The notes beneath the pieces were generated by a model, which saw only the letters and a program-made list of their open reading frames with translations, had not been told where the DNA came from and did not search any database. The translations under genes were made by a program, and so were the position numbers. From Branchipolynoe longqiensis (taxonomy: Eukaryota; Annelida; Polychaeta; Phyllodocida; Polynoidae), in NCBI GenBank assembly GCA_030323885.1, contig CM059199.1:38572590-38636589 (forward strand): a stretch of 64,000 bases of DNA, in the 5' to 3' direction. Of the stretch, positions 32,885-44,133 are shown in pieces (position 1 is the first letter of the stretch; each line of letters begins with the position of its first letter).

Positions 32885-33859
32885 TATAGACCTATTTCAT
32901 GTGACGTCAGCATGGGCATGGAGGTCACTGTGCACGTCTTTTGGCTGCAGGACGACACACTGTCACACTGCAAACTCAATGGCTATGAGCACTCTTCATA
33001 GAGAAAAGGTGAAATATCTCTAAAACCACACCACCTAGAAACAAACTGCATGGTACACATATAGAAAACATGTTCAATGAATAGATCATATTAAATTGAT
33101 ATGGATAGGATTCTGCATTTCTATTAATTTTGAATTAAATAGACGTTTTACTCTGTACGTACCAGCAAACTCAATGCATTGTCAATGGCTGTGAGCAATC
33201 TTCAGAGAGAAAAGGTGACATATCTCTATAACCACACCACTTAGAAACAAACTGTTTGGAATACATATAGAAAACATATTCATGGAATAGATTATATTAA
33301 ATTTAAAAGCTTAGGGTTCTGCATTTCTATTAATTTTGAAATAACTAGACGTTTTGCACTGTGTTTACTAGCAAACTCAATGCATTGTCAATGGCCGTGA
33401 GCAATCTTGAATTATATTCATATAGAAAAAGTGAAATATCTCTAAAGCCACACCACCTAGAGTCAAACCGCTTGGTACGCATATAGAAAACATATTCACC
33501 GAACAGATTATATTAAATTTATAGGTTCTGCATTTCTATTAATTTTGAATAAAATAAATGTTTTGCACTGCGCATACCGGCAAACTCAATCCATTGTCAA
33601 TGGCCGTGAGCAATCTTCATACAGAAAAAGTGAAATATCTCTAAAACCACACCACCTAGAGACAAACCGCTTGGTACACATATTGAAAACATATTCAACG
33701 ATTAAATCCATCAGGTTAGGATTCTGCATTTCTATTAATTTTGAATGAAATAAACGTTTTCCACTGCGCATACCGGCAAACTCAATGGCAGCGTGCCTTC
33801 GTTCTGCAGCCAAGCTGCGGGCGTATACACAATGTTACTAAACATTGAACTAGGTCTAT
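32885..33859. mobile_element. TIR element filled with ~200-bp tandem repeats
   Basis: The ends match as inverted repeats: atagacctatttcatgt on the left, and the inverse acattgaactaggtctat on the right, with a second inverted pair (ttggctgcag...acga) further in. The interior has four tandem units marked by ttctgcatttctattaattt at 33111, 33317, 33526 and 33722 (periods 206, 209, 196). No transposase is present. Confidence 0.7.
32995..33790. repeat. ~200-bp tandem repeat, four units
   Basis: Each unit includes gcaatcttcat-agaaaa, atatctctaaaaccacacc, acatatagaaaacat and the ttctgcatttctatt block. Units differ by about 10-20 percent by eye. Confidence 0.85.
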
Positions 33860-34110
33860 GGACAGTATAAACACAGCATTAAAAAAAACCAAAAAAAAAC
33901 CAACATTTTAAATCATCCCCTTCCCCACGCGCACCTCCTGCTCCCCCCGGACATTCAACCCAGTATGTATGCTAGGTACAATATTCACCCTCAAACAAGA
34001 GTAGGAGTGGATGGCAACACTGTATATATTTCAACAAAACCTGCTTCGGAAGAAATAAACTATAAACAAGCGTTCGAGGCATAGGTTCCAGTATGCTGTG
34101 TTTATCTATA
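33860..34110. other. unique sequence
   Basis: A-rich run at 33880-33900, then no recognised feature. Confidence 0.3.
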
Positions 34111-34111
34111 T

Positions 34112-34258
34112 TGATACCGGGCGTGGTGGCCTAATCGGTAGAGCCCAGGCCTCACGTGCGGAAGGTCAGGAGTTTGGTAGCCGGTCGAGTCAAACCAATG
34201 ACTTTAAAATTGGTACTTGTTGCTTCCTATCCTGGTGCTCGGCATTAATAGGAGAGGA
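34112..34258 (+). mobile_element. SINE family 1 head and middle, plus
   Basis: Head variant cgggcgtggtggcctaatcggtagag through ctcggcattaataggagagg. It then stops at the (gatt)n repeat, so the 3' half is replaced. Confidence 0.65.
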
Positions 34259-34261
34259 CAT

Positions 34262-34340
34262 CCACTGGTTGATTGATTGATTGATTCGTGGTTGCTTTAC
34301 GCCGTGTCGACAGCATAGGCCATATTCACTGTGAGAAATG
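34262..34340 (-). mobile_element. dispersed repeat with (gatt)n end
   Basis: gattgattgattgattcgtgg, then aggccatattcac, as at 21385. Confidence 0.5.
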
Positions 34341-34420
34341 TCTGTTTTTTGTTCAAACCATTGCTGTTACATGTAAAAGCAGACAATCAAGTATGTGCCA
34401 ATAGACACTCATTAAAATAG

Positions 34421-34463
34421 TTGTTGTTGTTTTACGTCCTAGCAACATCTAAGGTCATATCAG
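34421..34463 (-). mobile_element. SINE family 1 43-bp tail insertion, minus
   Basis: Only the last ~43 bp of the SINE, with flanking duplication cattaaaatag / catttaaaatag (34410 and 34464). An extreme 5' truncation. Confidence 0.75.
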
Positions 34464-34727
34464 CATTTAAAATAGAAAGCTCACAATCATATATTTGTGG
34501 TCAAGGGAAACAAATTCCCATAGAAAAAGAAAAGTTTTATTAATAATTGATAGAATTTATTTAGTAAACTATATGAGGTGGTACAGTCCAGCTGCCCTCA
34601 AAAAGGCTAAAATGTTCTATTTTAATTTAGTAAAAAGGTCATGCATACTGTCTGCATTGTAGAATTGTTGGCGCAGGGCCAACAAATCAACGCAACTTAG
34701 TAAAAATGTGTTTTAGTGTCAGCGGGG

Positions 34728-34908
34728 ACTGAGTTCAGTGTCAGGATAATGTGACTGAGTGGGATATTGGGTCATGGTGCTGGCGGCCTGATTTTCCAGT
34801 GGGGCAGCACGATAAAGTCGCCATGAGTGTGCACTCTCACATATCATTAGCCGTTCTGATATGACCTTAGATGTTGCCAGGATGTAAAACTCCAACAACC
34901 AACCATCT
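34728..34908 (+). mobile_element. SINE family 1 body and tail, plus
   Basis: Runs from ttcagtgtcaggataatgtg to aaaactccaacaaccaac. The head is missing. Confidence 0.7.
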
Positions 34909-35437
34909 ATATCGACAATACAGCACCAACCAACCAACCAACCGGAAACTCCTTTCCTCATCCTGTGTCACCAGCTCCCTCTGCCGTCTGATTTGATTCA
35001 AGGAGGTGAGGACTTGATGAGAATTCATTGCATACTTCACCAGCGGAGCGGGGAGGGGATGGGAAATGGAAGGAGTCGAATGGAGCTGGGAAGGTTGCTG
35101 ATCGCGAGAGTGGGAGATGAAAACAAAATATTACCATAAATAAAACACAATTTTATTAAAGGCTCGAATAACAAGGCAACGTTGGATACCCGTTACATTG
35201 TTTATTTAACCATTATCGCTGCATAACAAGTGAAAAGATAACAAACATCCCTTGTAATTAATCCCATGTAAACCATGAAACAGGGGTGTTTGCTAAGTCT
35301 GGAAGCCATGGGTGTTATTATTCTGATGAAAGCACTTTTGGGGAAACAAGTGGCAATAGGCTACTGGCTTTGCTTAAGTGATGAGGTTGGTTCATGATAC
35401 TCAAATCTCAGAGCCAAGAAAAGAAAGAAATATGCGA
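34909..35437. other. unique sequence
   Basis: A short (accaacca)n at 34924-34942, otherwise nothing recognised. Confidence 0.3.
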
Positions 35438-35670
35438 AGAGTTCAGGCTCAAAGCACTGTAACAGCCAATCCAAAAATGTAATTAAAATAAAATATCTCT
35501 ATGTGAAGGTATCTTTAATTATCATTAATTCCCCTTTGCTTGTGATGAAATGGTTATGGAGCAATGAACATTAAAATAGGAATGTGAAAAATGAACCTTT
35601 CGTAAGTTTGACTCCAATCATTATCTCAATTTTTGGATTGGCGTTTACAGGAGTTGGCACCTGAACTCCC
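35438..35670. mobile_element. MITE family M5
   Basis: TIRs agttcaggctcaaagc...ccaatccaaaaatg and its inverse ending ggcacctgaactcc. Same family as 27438 and 59995. Confidence 0.75.
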
Positions 35671-35815
35671 CATGTTAACTCTGGATGTGGTTAGAGACTT
35701 TTATTCCCCTGAGAGATCAGCTGATAATCATGAATGGACTCTGAGGCAAGATGGGTGGGGATGGGGGGAGCAATAGTTATGATGCTTTGATAATTAGCCC
35801 ATCGTTACTTATGAT

Positions 35816-36004
35816 AATGTCACTGGGGTGATGAAGATGGGGAATATTGCGGCTAGAGCGGAATTTCGAAACCCCCATCTCTTGCATTCCGGACTAATAA
35901 TGCTCTAACCATCAGTCGAGCTAGCCTCCCTGATGTCATCACCTTATGCACAACCCCCTGTCTATGTGACTCCTTCCATGAAAGGGCAGTACAGATCACT
36001 ACAA
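35816..36004 (-). mobile_element. SINE family 2, minus
   Basis: All parts are present but diverged (gtcactggggtgatgaagatgg ... gggcagtacagatcactac). Confidence 0.65.
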
Positions 36005-36099
36005 TAACAATAAGGTATTGAGCAAAGCTTGTTATGGTGAACTGCACTTGGTCGCATGAGGGCTGTACAAAATCCCCGCTTTCTCCCATCAGTAGGAAT

Positions 36100-36434
36100 C
36101 AAAGTTTGTTTTATTTAATGACACCTCTAGAGCACATTGATCTTTAGCATCAGCTATTGGATGTCAAACATATGGTCATTCTGACATATTTCTTTGGAGG
36201 AAACCCACTGACTCCACATAGGCTACTCTTTCCGATAAGCAGCAAGGGGTCTTTTATATGCCCTTTCCCACAGACAGGACATCACACACCACAGCCTGTG
36301 TGAACCAGTTGTTGACCACTGGTTGGAACTGAAAATAGCCCAAACTGCAAATGGTTCCACCGAGCAGGATGAATAGGATGACCCACACCTTCACAGGTAG
36401 ATACTCAACTGCCTGAGCTACGTCCCACTCCGTT
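36100..36434 (-). mobile_element. SINE family 4, full length, minus
   Basis: A 10-bp target duplication (cagtaggaat at 36090 and 36435) defines the ends. On the minus strand: a tRNA-like head with an A box (gtagctcaggcagttgag), a conserved middle (ccacaggctgtggtgtgtg, ggaaagggcatataaaagac), then aatagctgatgctaaagatc and a short tail. I recall similar SINEs in mollusc genomes. Confidence 0.8.
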
Positions 36435-36444
36435 CAGTAGGAAT

Positions 36445-36987
36445 TACAACTCTAATGGGCCAGGATGATGGGGTCCACCGACCATGCGCTGCCCACGCCA
36501 AGCGACATCGGGGCTGGCATCAGCCTAATCCACTTCAGAAGAAGAACGCTCAATTTACATCCATTGCCTCAGATGTCAGACTTGCTTTTGGTTGGCTGTG
36601 GTGCTATCAGCCAGGAATATTTAATGACTGCTCTCCTGAGGCTGGTGTCGCGGGCTATTACATAGTGTGACCTACTAAGGAGGTCTGGTCACCTGGTCAT
36701 TGGTGGTTTAGTTGTGGTACGGTATAAAATGTGAATCGCACTGGCTATTCGCAGAGCTACTGTTCATCGAATTGTAGCCTCCCAAACAGTAATTCGCAGA
36801 GCTGCCATCAACCAATTAGCATGGATCATGTTACTGTGCATGCACATGTGCAGAATTATTTTGCCTTTTGCTTTCGTCGTAATGCTTTCCCATTGTCATC
36901 ACCCACCATGACAATAACCGCACTATATTAATGCGCAGGAAGCGATGCTATTGGGATGTGTCCTTTCTAATTCCATTTCCTGCTCCT
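36445..36987. other. unique sequence, ORFs without features
   Basis: Two overlapping ORFs (36455-36670, 36465-36665) with no recognised domain or splice support. Confidence 0.3.
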
Positions 36988-37678
36988 AGGAGGCGTGGTG
37001 GCCGAATCAGTTGAGCACAGGCCTCCCGTGAATGAGATCGGGAGTTCAATTCCCGGTCAAGTCAAACCAATATGACCCCCTTCAATATGATACTTGTTGC
37101 TTCCTAGCGTGGTGCTTGGCATTAATGGGACAGGTCAAGGCGTGCTTAGCTCAGTGTCAGAATAATATGACTGAATGGGATATTGGGTCAAGGTGCTGGT
37201 AGCCTGATTTCCCAGTGGGGCAGCACTATAAAGTCACCAATGATTGTTTGTTTGTTGTTGTTTTACGTCCTAGCAACATCTAAGGTAATATCAGGACGGG
37301 CACCGCCTTGTGACAGTCCACACTCATGGCGACTTTATAGTGCTGCCCCACTGAGAAACCCAGCCGCCAGCACCATCGCCCAATATCCCACCCACTCAGT
37401 CACATTATCCTGACACTGAGCCAACCAGTCCTTGCCCTATCTTAATAATGCCGAGCGCCTGGCTAGGAAGCGATAAGTATACATTTTTAAGTCATTGGTT
37501 TGACTCGACCAGGGTTCGAACCCACGATCCCACGGTCTACCAACACGGGTGACGGACGCTCTAACTCATCCGGCCATCCCGCCTGGTCATCACCATGAGT
37601 GTACAGTGTCGCAAGTCGGTATCCGTCCTGATATAACCTTAGATGTTGCCCAGATGTAAAACTCCAACAACCAACCAA
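36988..37678 (+). mobile_element. SINE family 1, plus, split by an antisense SINE
   Basis: Head to body at 36988-37243, then the body's last ~20 bases and tail resume at 37590 (caccatgagtgtacagtg). The break is the inner SINE at 37244-37589. Confidence 0.85.
37244..37589 (-). mobile_element. SINE family 1, full length, minus, nested
   Basis: A complete copy with tail, body and head (B box gggttcgaaccc), inserted antisense in the SINE above. The duplication is tcaccaatga / tcaccatga (37234 and 37590). Confidence 0.88.
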
Positions 37679-37971
37679 CCAATCCTGCCCCTAGTCGTGC
37701 AGCCGTGAAAGGACCCCAATAATCCGGCTACATGGGTCTTCTTTAGTTTGAGAATTTTCTACGATTCCATAAATCTGCCTTTATCTGTTGGAGTAAAAGT
37801 AGTCAACTGTAAAGAAGCCCGTTATGGCCTTTTCGGCGCCAGGACTTTAACTTTGGAGGAATTTCATCTGGACTGCATTGACCCACTTTGATTGGAAACC
37901 CGCCATATGGGATACTTTATTTGACCTCTGGGTTCAACATATGTGTGTTTTCATTGTTGTGCATATATATA
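37679..37971. other. unique sequence
   Basis: No recognised feature. Confidence 0.3.
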
Positions 37972-38301
37972 TACAGTACAACCCTGTTAAACCAAGCTCA
38001 GTTAAACCAAACGATCGGTTAATCCAATCTTGTTTCGGCAGCCCGGCAAAATACTACCATTTATCATATAAAAAAGTTGGCTTAACCAAAGTTGGTTAAT
38101 CCAAATTATCGGTTAATCAAAACAAAATTGTCGGGCCCCGGGCCACTTCCGGAATGGCTAAACCAAAGTTTGATGTGGTTATAAGGTAATCTGAGACTTT
38201 TTTATATGATAAATGGTAGTATTGTGCCAGGCCGCCGAAAAAAGTTTGGATTAACCGATCGTTTGGTTTAACTGAGCTTGTTTTAACGGGGTTATACTGT
38301 A
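37972..38301. mobile_element. palindromic pogo-like MITE
   Basis: CAGTACAACCCTGTTAAACC at the left, and the inverse of CAGTATAACCCCGTTAAAAC at the right, with TA flanks. The arms continue as inverted repeats for over 100 bp (catttatcatataaaaaagt on the left; its inverse at ~38200 on the right), so most of the element is one long hairpin. Confidence 0.75.
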
Positions 38302-38379
38302 TATACACAATTAACAATAATCAAAGTGTCCACACACATTGTATATTACATTCATAATGCGCCCACGTTTTTGCCAAAG

Positions 38380-38486
38380 CCAAGTCAAAGTCAAAGCCAA
38401 AGCTTGGTTAAACCAATGATCGGTTAATCCAAATAGATTTCTCGGGTCCCTTTAAGTTTGGTTTAACGGGGTTATACTGTATATGT
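38380..38486. mobile_element. partial pogo-like MITE end
   Basis: ttggttaaaccaatgatcgg and the end tttaacggggttatactgta repeat parts of the preceding element. Confidence 0.6.
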
Positions 38487-38547
38487 GTTCTATAGATTAC
38501 GGTTAGTGGGAACACAAAAGGATGACTCACAGGAAATCCACTTAATC

Positions 38548-38877
38548 ACGAGACGCGCTGGCCGAATCGGTAGAGCGCAGGCTTCCTGTCTGGTAGGTCG
38601 GGAGTGCGATTCCCAGTCGAGTCAAACAAATGAGTTATACCATTGATACTCGTCGCTTCCTAGCCTGGTGCTCAGCATTATTAGGATATGGCAAGGATTG
38701 GCTACCTCTGTGTGAGGATACTGTGACTCAGTGGGATATCAGGTCATGGGTGCGTGTATCCTGGTATCCCTGTGGGGCAGAACCATCAAGTCACCATGAG
38801 TGCACACTGTCACAAGTCGGTACCCGTCCTGATATTACCTTAGATGTTGCCAGGGTGTAAAACTCAAAGAAAGACAC
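38548..38877 (+). mobile_element. SINE family 1, full length, plus
   Basis: 330 bp with a perfect 12-bp duplication (atccacttaatc at 38536 and 38878). Head with gctggccgaatcggtagag and B-box-like gtgcgattcccag. Confidence 0.9.
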
Positions 38878-38916
38878 ATCCACTTAATCCCCTAGGTTTG
38901 TATCAAGATTATTAGC

Positions 38917-39299
38917 GAAGACCCCATAACACTAAGACGGCTCACTCAGCCTGTACTGTGTAATCAAAATGATCAAACCCATCACTTGGTGCGCTGGCTG
39001 TTCTCTTGGTTAAACAGTGGCTATATTATATGTATAAATGAATTTATGAATGGGACAGATGTGTGATGATTGTGATGATGATGATGTTGCTGATGATGAT
39101 GTGTAGTTGTTCATAGCAATTTCATATTGATGTGTATTCATACTTACATATCTCATGTATAATATCATTTGTATGTGTTTACATGTGAAACACCAACCAG
39201 CAGCCGGGCTGATCAAACCCACCACAAAGTGGCAGTGTGAAATTTACATGACCATGGGAGAGATAGGGAGTGAGCCGTCTTAGTATTCTAGGGTCTTTG
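38917..39299. mobile_element. MITE family M6 with (gat)n core
   Basis: TIRs: gaccccataacactaagacgg on the left, and the inverse ending ccgtcttagtattctaggg on the right. A second copy lies at 60312-60727. Both have a (gat/atc)n run inside and share ggctgatcaaacccacca. Confidence 0.78.
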
Positions 39300-40199
39300 T
39301 TATTAGCAAGCTGTGGGAGAAGTCATGTCTTACCAATGTACATGTTTCTTTCCCTGAAACGTGGTACCAAAAATGAAAACATTCCAAATAATAGCAGAAT
39401 GCATGTTTATATGACGATTTTCAGGAAAAAACTATTTCATATTTGTATTGTTATCTTATACAAATAACAGCAACATTCAATACAAACGAAATAAAAACTG
39501 AAGCAATCACCAACAACAACTAAGCAAAGCAAGCAAAACGTGTTCACAATCACATCGCCCACGTTAATAAATTCGAGGTCAGGTACAAAACAAACAAAAA
39601 GGTTCATATACGTTGTCCTCAGTAGCAATATATCGATGCAAAACCCAGTGTATCAGCCAGAAATAACCCCAAAAAAACACACGAAAATGTTCATATCTTG
39701 TTCTCAACAACCCACAAATACATATACTCTTTCTTGGAATTAAAAGAAAATTGACATATCTTTTTCTCAACCACACAATGTCCTCATATAGACCGTGCAT
39801 ACTAAATCAGGCACACATATCCAAACAAAGTAAAAATGGAACCAAATGAAAAGAACACCCAATTACAAGAACATATTCACATGCCCTCTCAATCACAACA
39901 CACATTACAAAACAGACATGCACAGCAAAAGCAACAACACAAACAAACAAGAACTAAAAAAACCGACATTGAATTACAAAAAATAAAAATAAAATAAGAA
40001 AAAATGACTACTTGAGCATTTCCATCATAGATAACGACGCTGTCTAAGTTAAAACAACTCAAAATACACAAGGACTCTGTTGATCAGGTGCGGCTGGCGT
40101 TATTACTGCTGGCGATTGTTACTGTACCCACCACAGGCCCTCTGCCGGCCGCCACAATTAACAAGGATTTAAAGCCGGGCCGAGGTCTCCCACCACACT
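39300..40199. other. AT-rich sequence, no gene seen
   Basis: A loose alternation of tcaca and aatgttcatat phrases suggests an old repeat, but no unit is clear. The short ORFs on both strands have no family features. Confidence 0.3.
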
Positions 40200-40214
40200 G
40201 ACATTTCAGCACAA

Positions 40215-42200
40215 GGCTTGACATTTCCCTCCCCTCCCCTCCCGCAACCCGACGCGTTCTACTCAGAAACTCTCATCAAAGCCCCCCATCGCCTCTTCCC
40301 TCACCTCCCAGTCCCCCTCAACTTCTACCCCTCCCTACGCCACCATTCGCCTCTTCCCCCACCTCCCCTCACTCTCCCCTCCATCATACCCCCTTCGTGC
40401 ACCTCCGCTTCCTCTTCCCCCTTTCCTCAATCTCCCCTCCCCTGTCCCCTCTATCCTACACTTCTTCTCCCACCTCCCCCTCCCTTCCCCTTCCCCCCGC
40501 TCCTACCACTCTTCGCACACCTCCCCCTCCCCTCCCCTTCCCCCCTCTCCTACCATTGTTCCCACACCTCCCCCTCCCTTCCCCTTCCCCTTCCCCCCTC
40601 TCCTACCACTGTTCCCACACCTCCCTCTCCCCCTCCCCCTTCCCCCTCTCCTACCACTATTCCCACACCTCCCGCTCCCTTCCCCTTCCCACCGCTCCTA
40701 CCACTCTTCCTACACCCCCCTCCACTTCCCCCCTCTCCTACGACTCTTCCCACACCTCCCCCCTCTTTCCCCTCTCCTACTAATCTTCCCACACCTCCCG
40801 CTCTCTTCCCCTTCCCACCGCTCCTACCACTCTTCCCACACCTCCCCCTGCACTTCCCCATTCTCCTACCACTCTTCCCATACCTCCCCCTGCACTTCCC
40901 CCCTCTCCTACCACTCTTCCCACACCTCCCCCTCCACTTCCCACCGCTCCTACCACTCTTCCCACACCTCCCGCTGCACTTCCCCCCTCTCCTACCACTC
41001 TTCCCACACCTCCCCCCTGCACTTCCCCCCTCTCCTACCACTCTTCCCACGCCTTCCCCCGTTCCCCCTCTCCTACGACTCTTCCCTCCCTCCCCCTCTC
41101 CTACGACTCTTCCCACACCTCCCCTCTCCTCCACTTCACCCCTCTCCTACCACTCTTCCCACACCTCCCCCTCTTTCCCCTCTCCTACCACTCTTCCCAC
41201 ACCTCCCCCTCTTTCCCCTCTCATAACGCTCTTCCCACACCTGCCCCCTTCCCCCCTCTCTACCACTCTTCCCACAGCTCCCCCTCCCTTCACATTCCCC
41301 CCTCTCCTATCGCTCTTCACACACCTCCCCTCTTCCCCCCTCTCGTAACGCTCTTCCCACACCTCCCCCCTTCCCCCCTCTCTACCACTCTTCCCCACAC
41401 CTCCCCCTCCCTTCCCATTCCGCCCTCTCTTATACCTCTTCACACACCTCTCCCATCACTTCCCCCCTTCCCCCTCTCTTATCGCTATTTCCACACCTCC
41501 CCGCCCTCTCTCCAACCCACCTTCCTCCACCTCCCCTTCCCCCCCTCTCATACCGCTCTTACTACACCTCCACCTCCCCCTCCTCTTTCCCCTACAGCTC
41601 TTCCCACACCTCCCCTTCTCCTTCCCCCTCTGCAAATCGCTCTTTCCACACCTCCCCATCCTCTCTCCTACCCACCTTCCCCCACCTCCCCTTCCCCCCG
41701 ATCATAGCCCTCTTCCCACACCTCACCTCCCCTTACCCTCCCCTTCCGCCATGTCCTATTGCTCTTCCCACACCTCCCCCTCCTCTGCTCTCTCCTACCC
41801 ACCTTCTTCCACCTCCCTTTCCCCCTCTCATAATCCTCTTCCCACACCTCCCCTTCCGTCCACCTCCCCTCTCTCCTACCCTGTTCCCACACTTCCCCTT
41901 TGTGCTCTTCCTGAACCTCCCATTCCCCCTTCCCCCCATCTCTACTAGCCATCTTCCAATGCCTCCCTGTACCCCTCTTTCCCCCACCTCCCCTTCCCCC
42001 TCCCACTCTCCTGTCCCTATTCTCACACCTTTCCTTTCTCCTCTTCCCCGACCTCCTCCCCTACTCCTCTTATCCCACCTCCCCATCTCTCCTCCTCTAC
42101 CACCTCTTCCCTAATTTCCCCTCTCCTATCACCTCCCCTACCCCTTATTTCCCCTCATCTCCCCTTCATAATACACACCTCCTCTCTCCTCCACCCCTAC
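40215..42200. repeat. C-rich 42-bp satellite
   Basis: Units of about 42 bp containing cctaccactcttcccacacc, best kept at 40700-41400 and degenerate on both sides (variants tcataacgctcttcccac). 42 is divisible by three, which explains the 376-codon plus ORF and the minus G-rich ORFs. Confidence 0.9.
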
Positions 42201-42527
42201 CACCAACCTTCCATCTCCAAAATCCCCCTATGTAGCAACAATAATAAGGCAACATTGAAGTAATAGTTTAGAATTGAAGACCTCCCCTCCGTGCTAAAAC
42301 ACACAGACAGTCAAGCCGCCGAACTCCTTCAGATCCCTGCTTCTCCTTCCCTTAATCCTCCCCCCCTCCTCTCACCATTCCCTCTTTGCAGACCCTCCTC
42401 TCCTCATTACAGAAGCGATCAAGAGTCAACAGTCCAAATTGAGACTCCCCCCCCACATCCAGAACCGCGCCCCCTCCCACTCCGCCCACCCAATGTATCT
42501 CCCAACCCCCACCCTATCCTTACCCCA
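42201..42527. other. unique, C-rich sequence
   Basis: No recognised feature between two satellites. Confidence 0.3.
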
Positions 42528-42633
42528 CCCTCACCCCACCCTCACCCCACCCTCACCCCACCCTCACCCCACCCTCACCCCACCCTCACCCCACCCTCAC
42601 CCCACCCTCACCCCACCCTCACCCCACCCCATC
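42528..42633. repeat. 11-bp caccctcaccc satellite
   Basis: About ten near-perfect 11-bp units. Confidence 0.92.
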
Positions 42634-43090
42634 ATCCGCCACTCAATGCTGCCGAATTCCTCTTGCAGCAGTATTAATAGTTCTGAAACAATATTAATAT
42701 TAAATTTGGAATCCCCCCTCTCTATCACCACACACACCACTCCGCCACGACCATTCCCATACCCCCCCCCCTCCACGCACACACACTCTCACACCCCGTT
42801 CCCCTCAATCCCTTCCCGCAGACTGTTATGAATTCCACTACCCATTCGTCCCGCCAACATCACATGACTCATACGCTAATTCGCGGAATGTAAACTAAGC
42901 ATCGTTATATCATTAACGGGTGTTATACACAGGATGGTTATTGTCTTGTATGCACCTTTCCTGCTGACTCTATGATTTATGGAAAACTAACGTCCTAACT
43001 TCGGCGACTAAGACGATCATTAACTGTCCTCATTCATTAACTGCCTCCTCTTAGACATAAGATATGTAGGGCCTATATGAAATACCCGCT
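42634..43090. other. unique sequence
   Basis: C-rich to 42830, then no recognised feature. Confidence 0.3.
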
Positions 43091-43096
43091 TTACAT

Positions 43097-43362
43097 GCTA
43101 TGGGTACTGTAGTGATATAAATGTGATATGCACATTGTAGATGCTCTAAGTCTTGTACTTGCTATATGTGCTATATATGCAATATATGCAATATATGCAA
43201 TATAAGCAATATATGCATTGCGCATGGGCAACATGCTATGGGTACTGTAGTGATATAAATGTGATATACACAGTGTACATGCTATAAGTCTTGTACTTGC
43301 TCTCTGTGCTATATATGCAACATATGCAATATAAGCAATATATGCATTGCGCATGGGCAACC
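43097..43362. repeat. ~130-bp direct duplication with (atgcaat)n
   Basis: Two copies: gctatgggtactgtagtg at 43098 and 43230, each ending atgcattgcgcatgggcaac. Each contains 3-4 units of atatatgca. Minus ORF 43091-43432 is a by-product. Confidence 0.85.
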
Positions 43363-43400
43363 TGCGCTCTATCGACTCGGCGACCGCATCCGGCACGGAG
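43355..43400 (-). mobile_element. SINE family 1 head fragment, minus
   Basis: Complement of ccggatgcggtcgccgagtc and gatagagcgcagg, i.e. the tRNA-like head only. Confidence 0.5.
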
Positions 43401-43822
43401 AACAACTCGGTGTTGAGGTAGTTAGACAACAAGCCTCCATATGCCGCGTCTCTTGTGTAAGTCCGCCGGTAGGGAACGGTGCAGGATCTAGGGGGGGCTC
43501 ACCTCTGTCGGCAGTGAGTGATATGCCCAGACACCAAGCTTATTGTGTGACGTCATTCAAGGAACAGGGGTTCCCCAAGTCACCGCTAGGGCACTTTGGG
43601 GATCCCGGGTCACATATAATATACAAATATGTTTTTGTTTGCTTTTTGTCTTCGTTTGTCCCCCCCCCCCCCACCCCACCACGCTTTGGGTTATATATCC
43701 TGACCCAGCTTCTGTAATGTATCTTTACGCTGTATGCTAATTTCAAATAGATTGCTGGAATACCTACCTGTTGCATGAATAGGATAGGTCCCCCCCCTTT
43801 TCTTTAGGCAAATATTGTAGCA
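43401..43822. other. unique sequence
   Basis: A C run at 43660-43671; no recognised feature. Confidence 0.3.
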
Positions 43823-44133
43823 TTCTCTGCGGTGGACTGGTTAGAGTGTCTGACTTTTTGCTAGGTCAGACTCCTAATCTGAGGGTCGGCAGTTCGATTC
43901 CCCATGCCCCCAGCTCTGCCAATTTGGATTTCCACTGCTGTGTATGACTTACAGCGTCATCAAAGGCCGGTTGCTAGCATACCATCTCTATATGGTGTGG
44001 GAGGTTAAACATCCCTTGGGTCGGTAAAAGTGTAGGCTTGGGCTTTCTATCAACCAGCAGTGGAATGAGGAAGACCAGTCGTCTATGACTGAAATTTCCC
44101 CTGCTTAAACAACTAATGGACCAACAAAAATCA
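43823..44133 (+). mobile_element. SINE family 3, full length, plus
   Basis: tRNA-like head (gcggtggactggttagag, long arm with gtctgac/gtcagac, then agttcgattcccc), body with catcaaaggccggttgc and gtcggtaaaagtgtaggc, then the 3' tail agcagtggaatgaggaagacc shared with family 1b, ending ccaacaaaaa. Confidence 0.85.

Noticed and set aside
36455..36670. 71- and 66-codon ORFs
   Set aside because: Two frames open over the same 200 bp, no domain, no splice sites of note.
40218..41348. 376-codon proline-rich ORF
   Set aside because: Product of the C-rich 42-bp satellite (14 codons); the reverse strand is open too.
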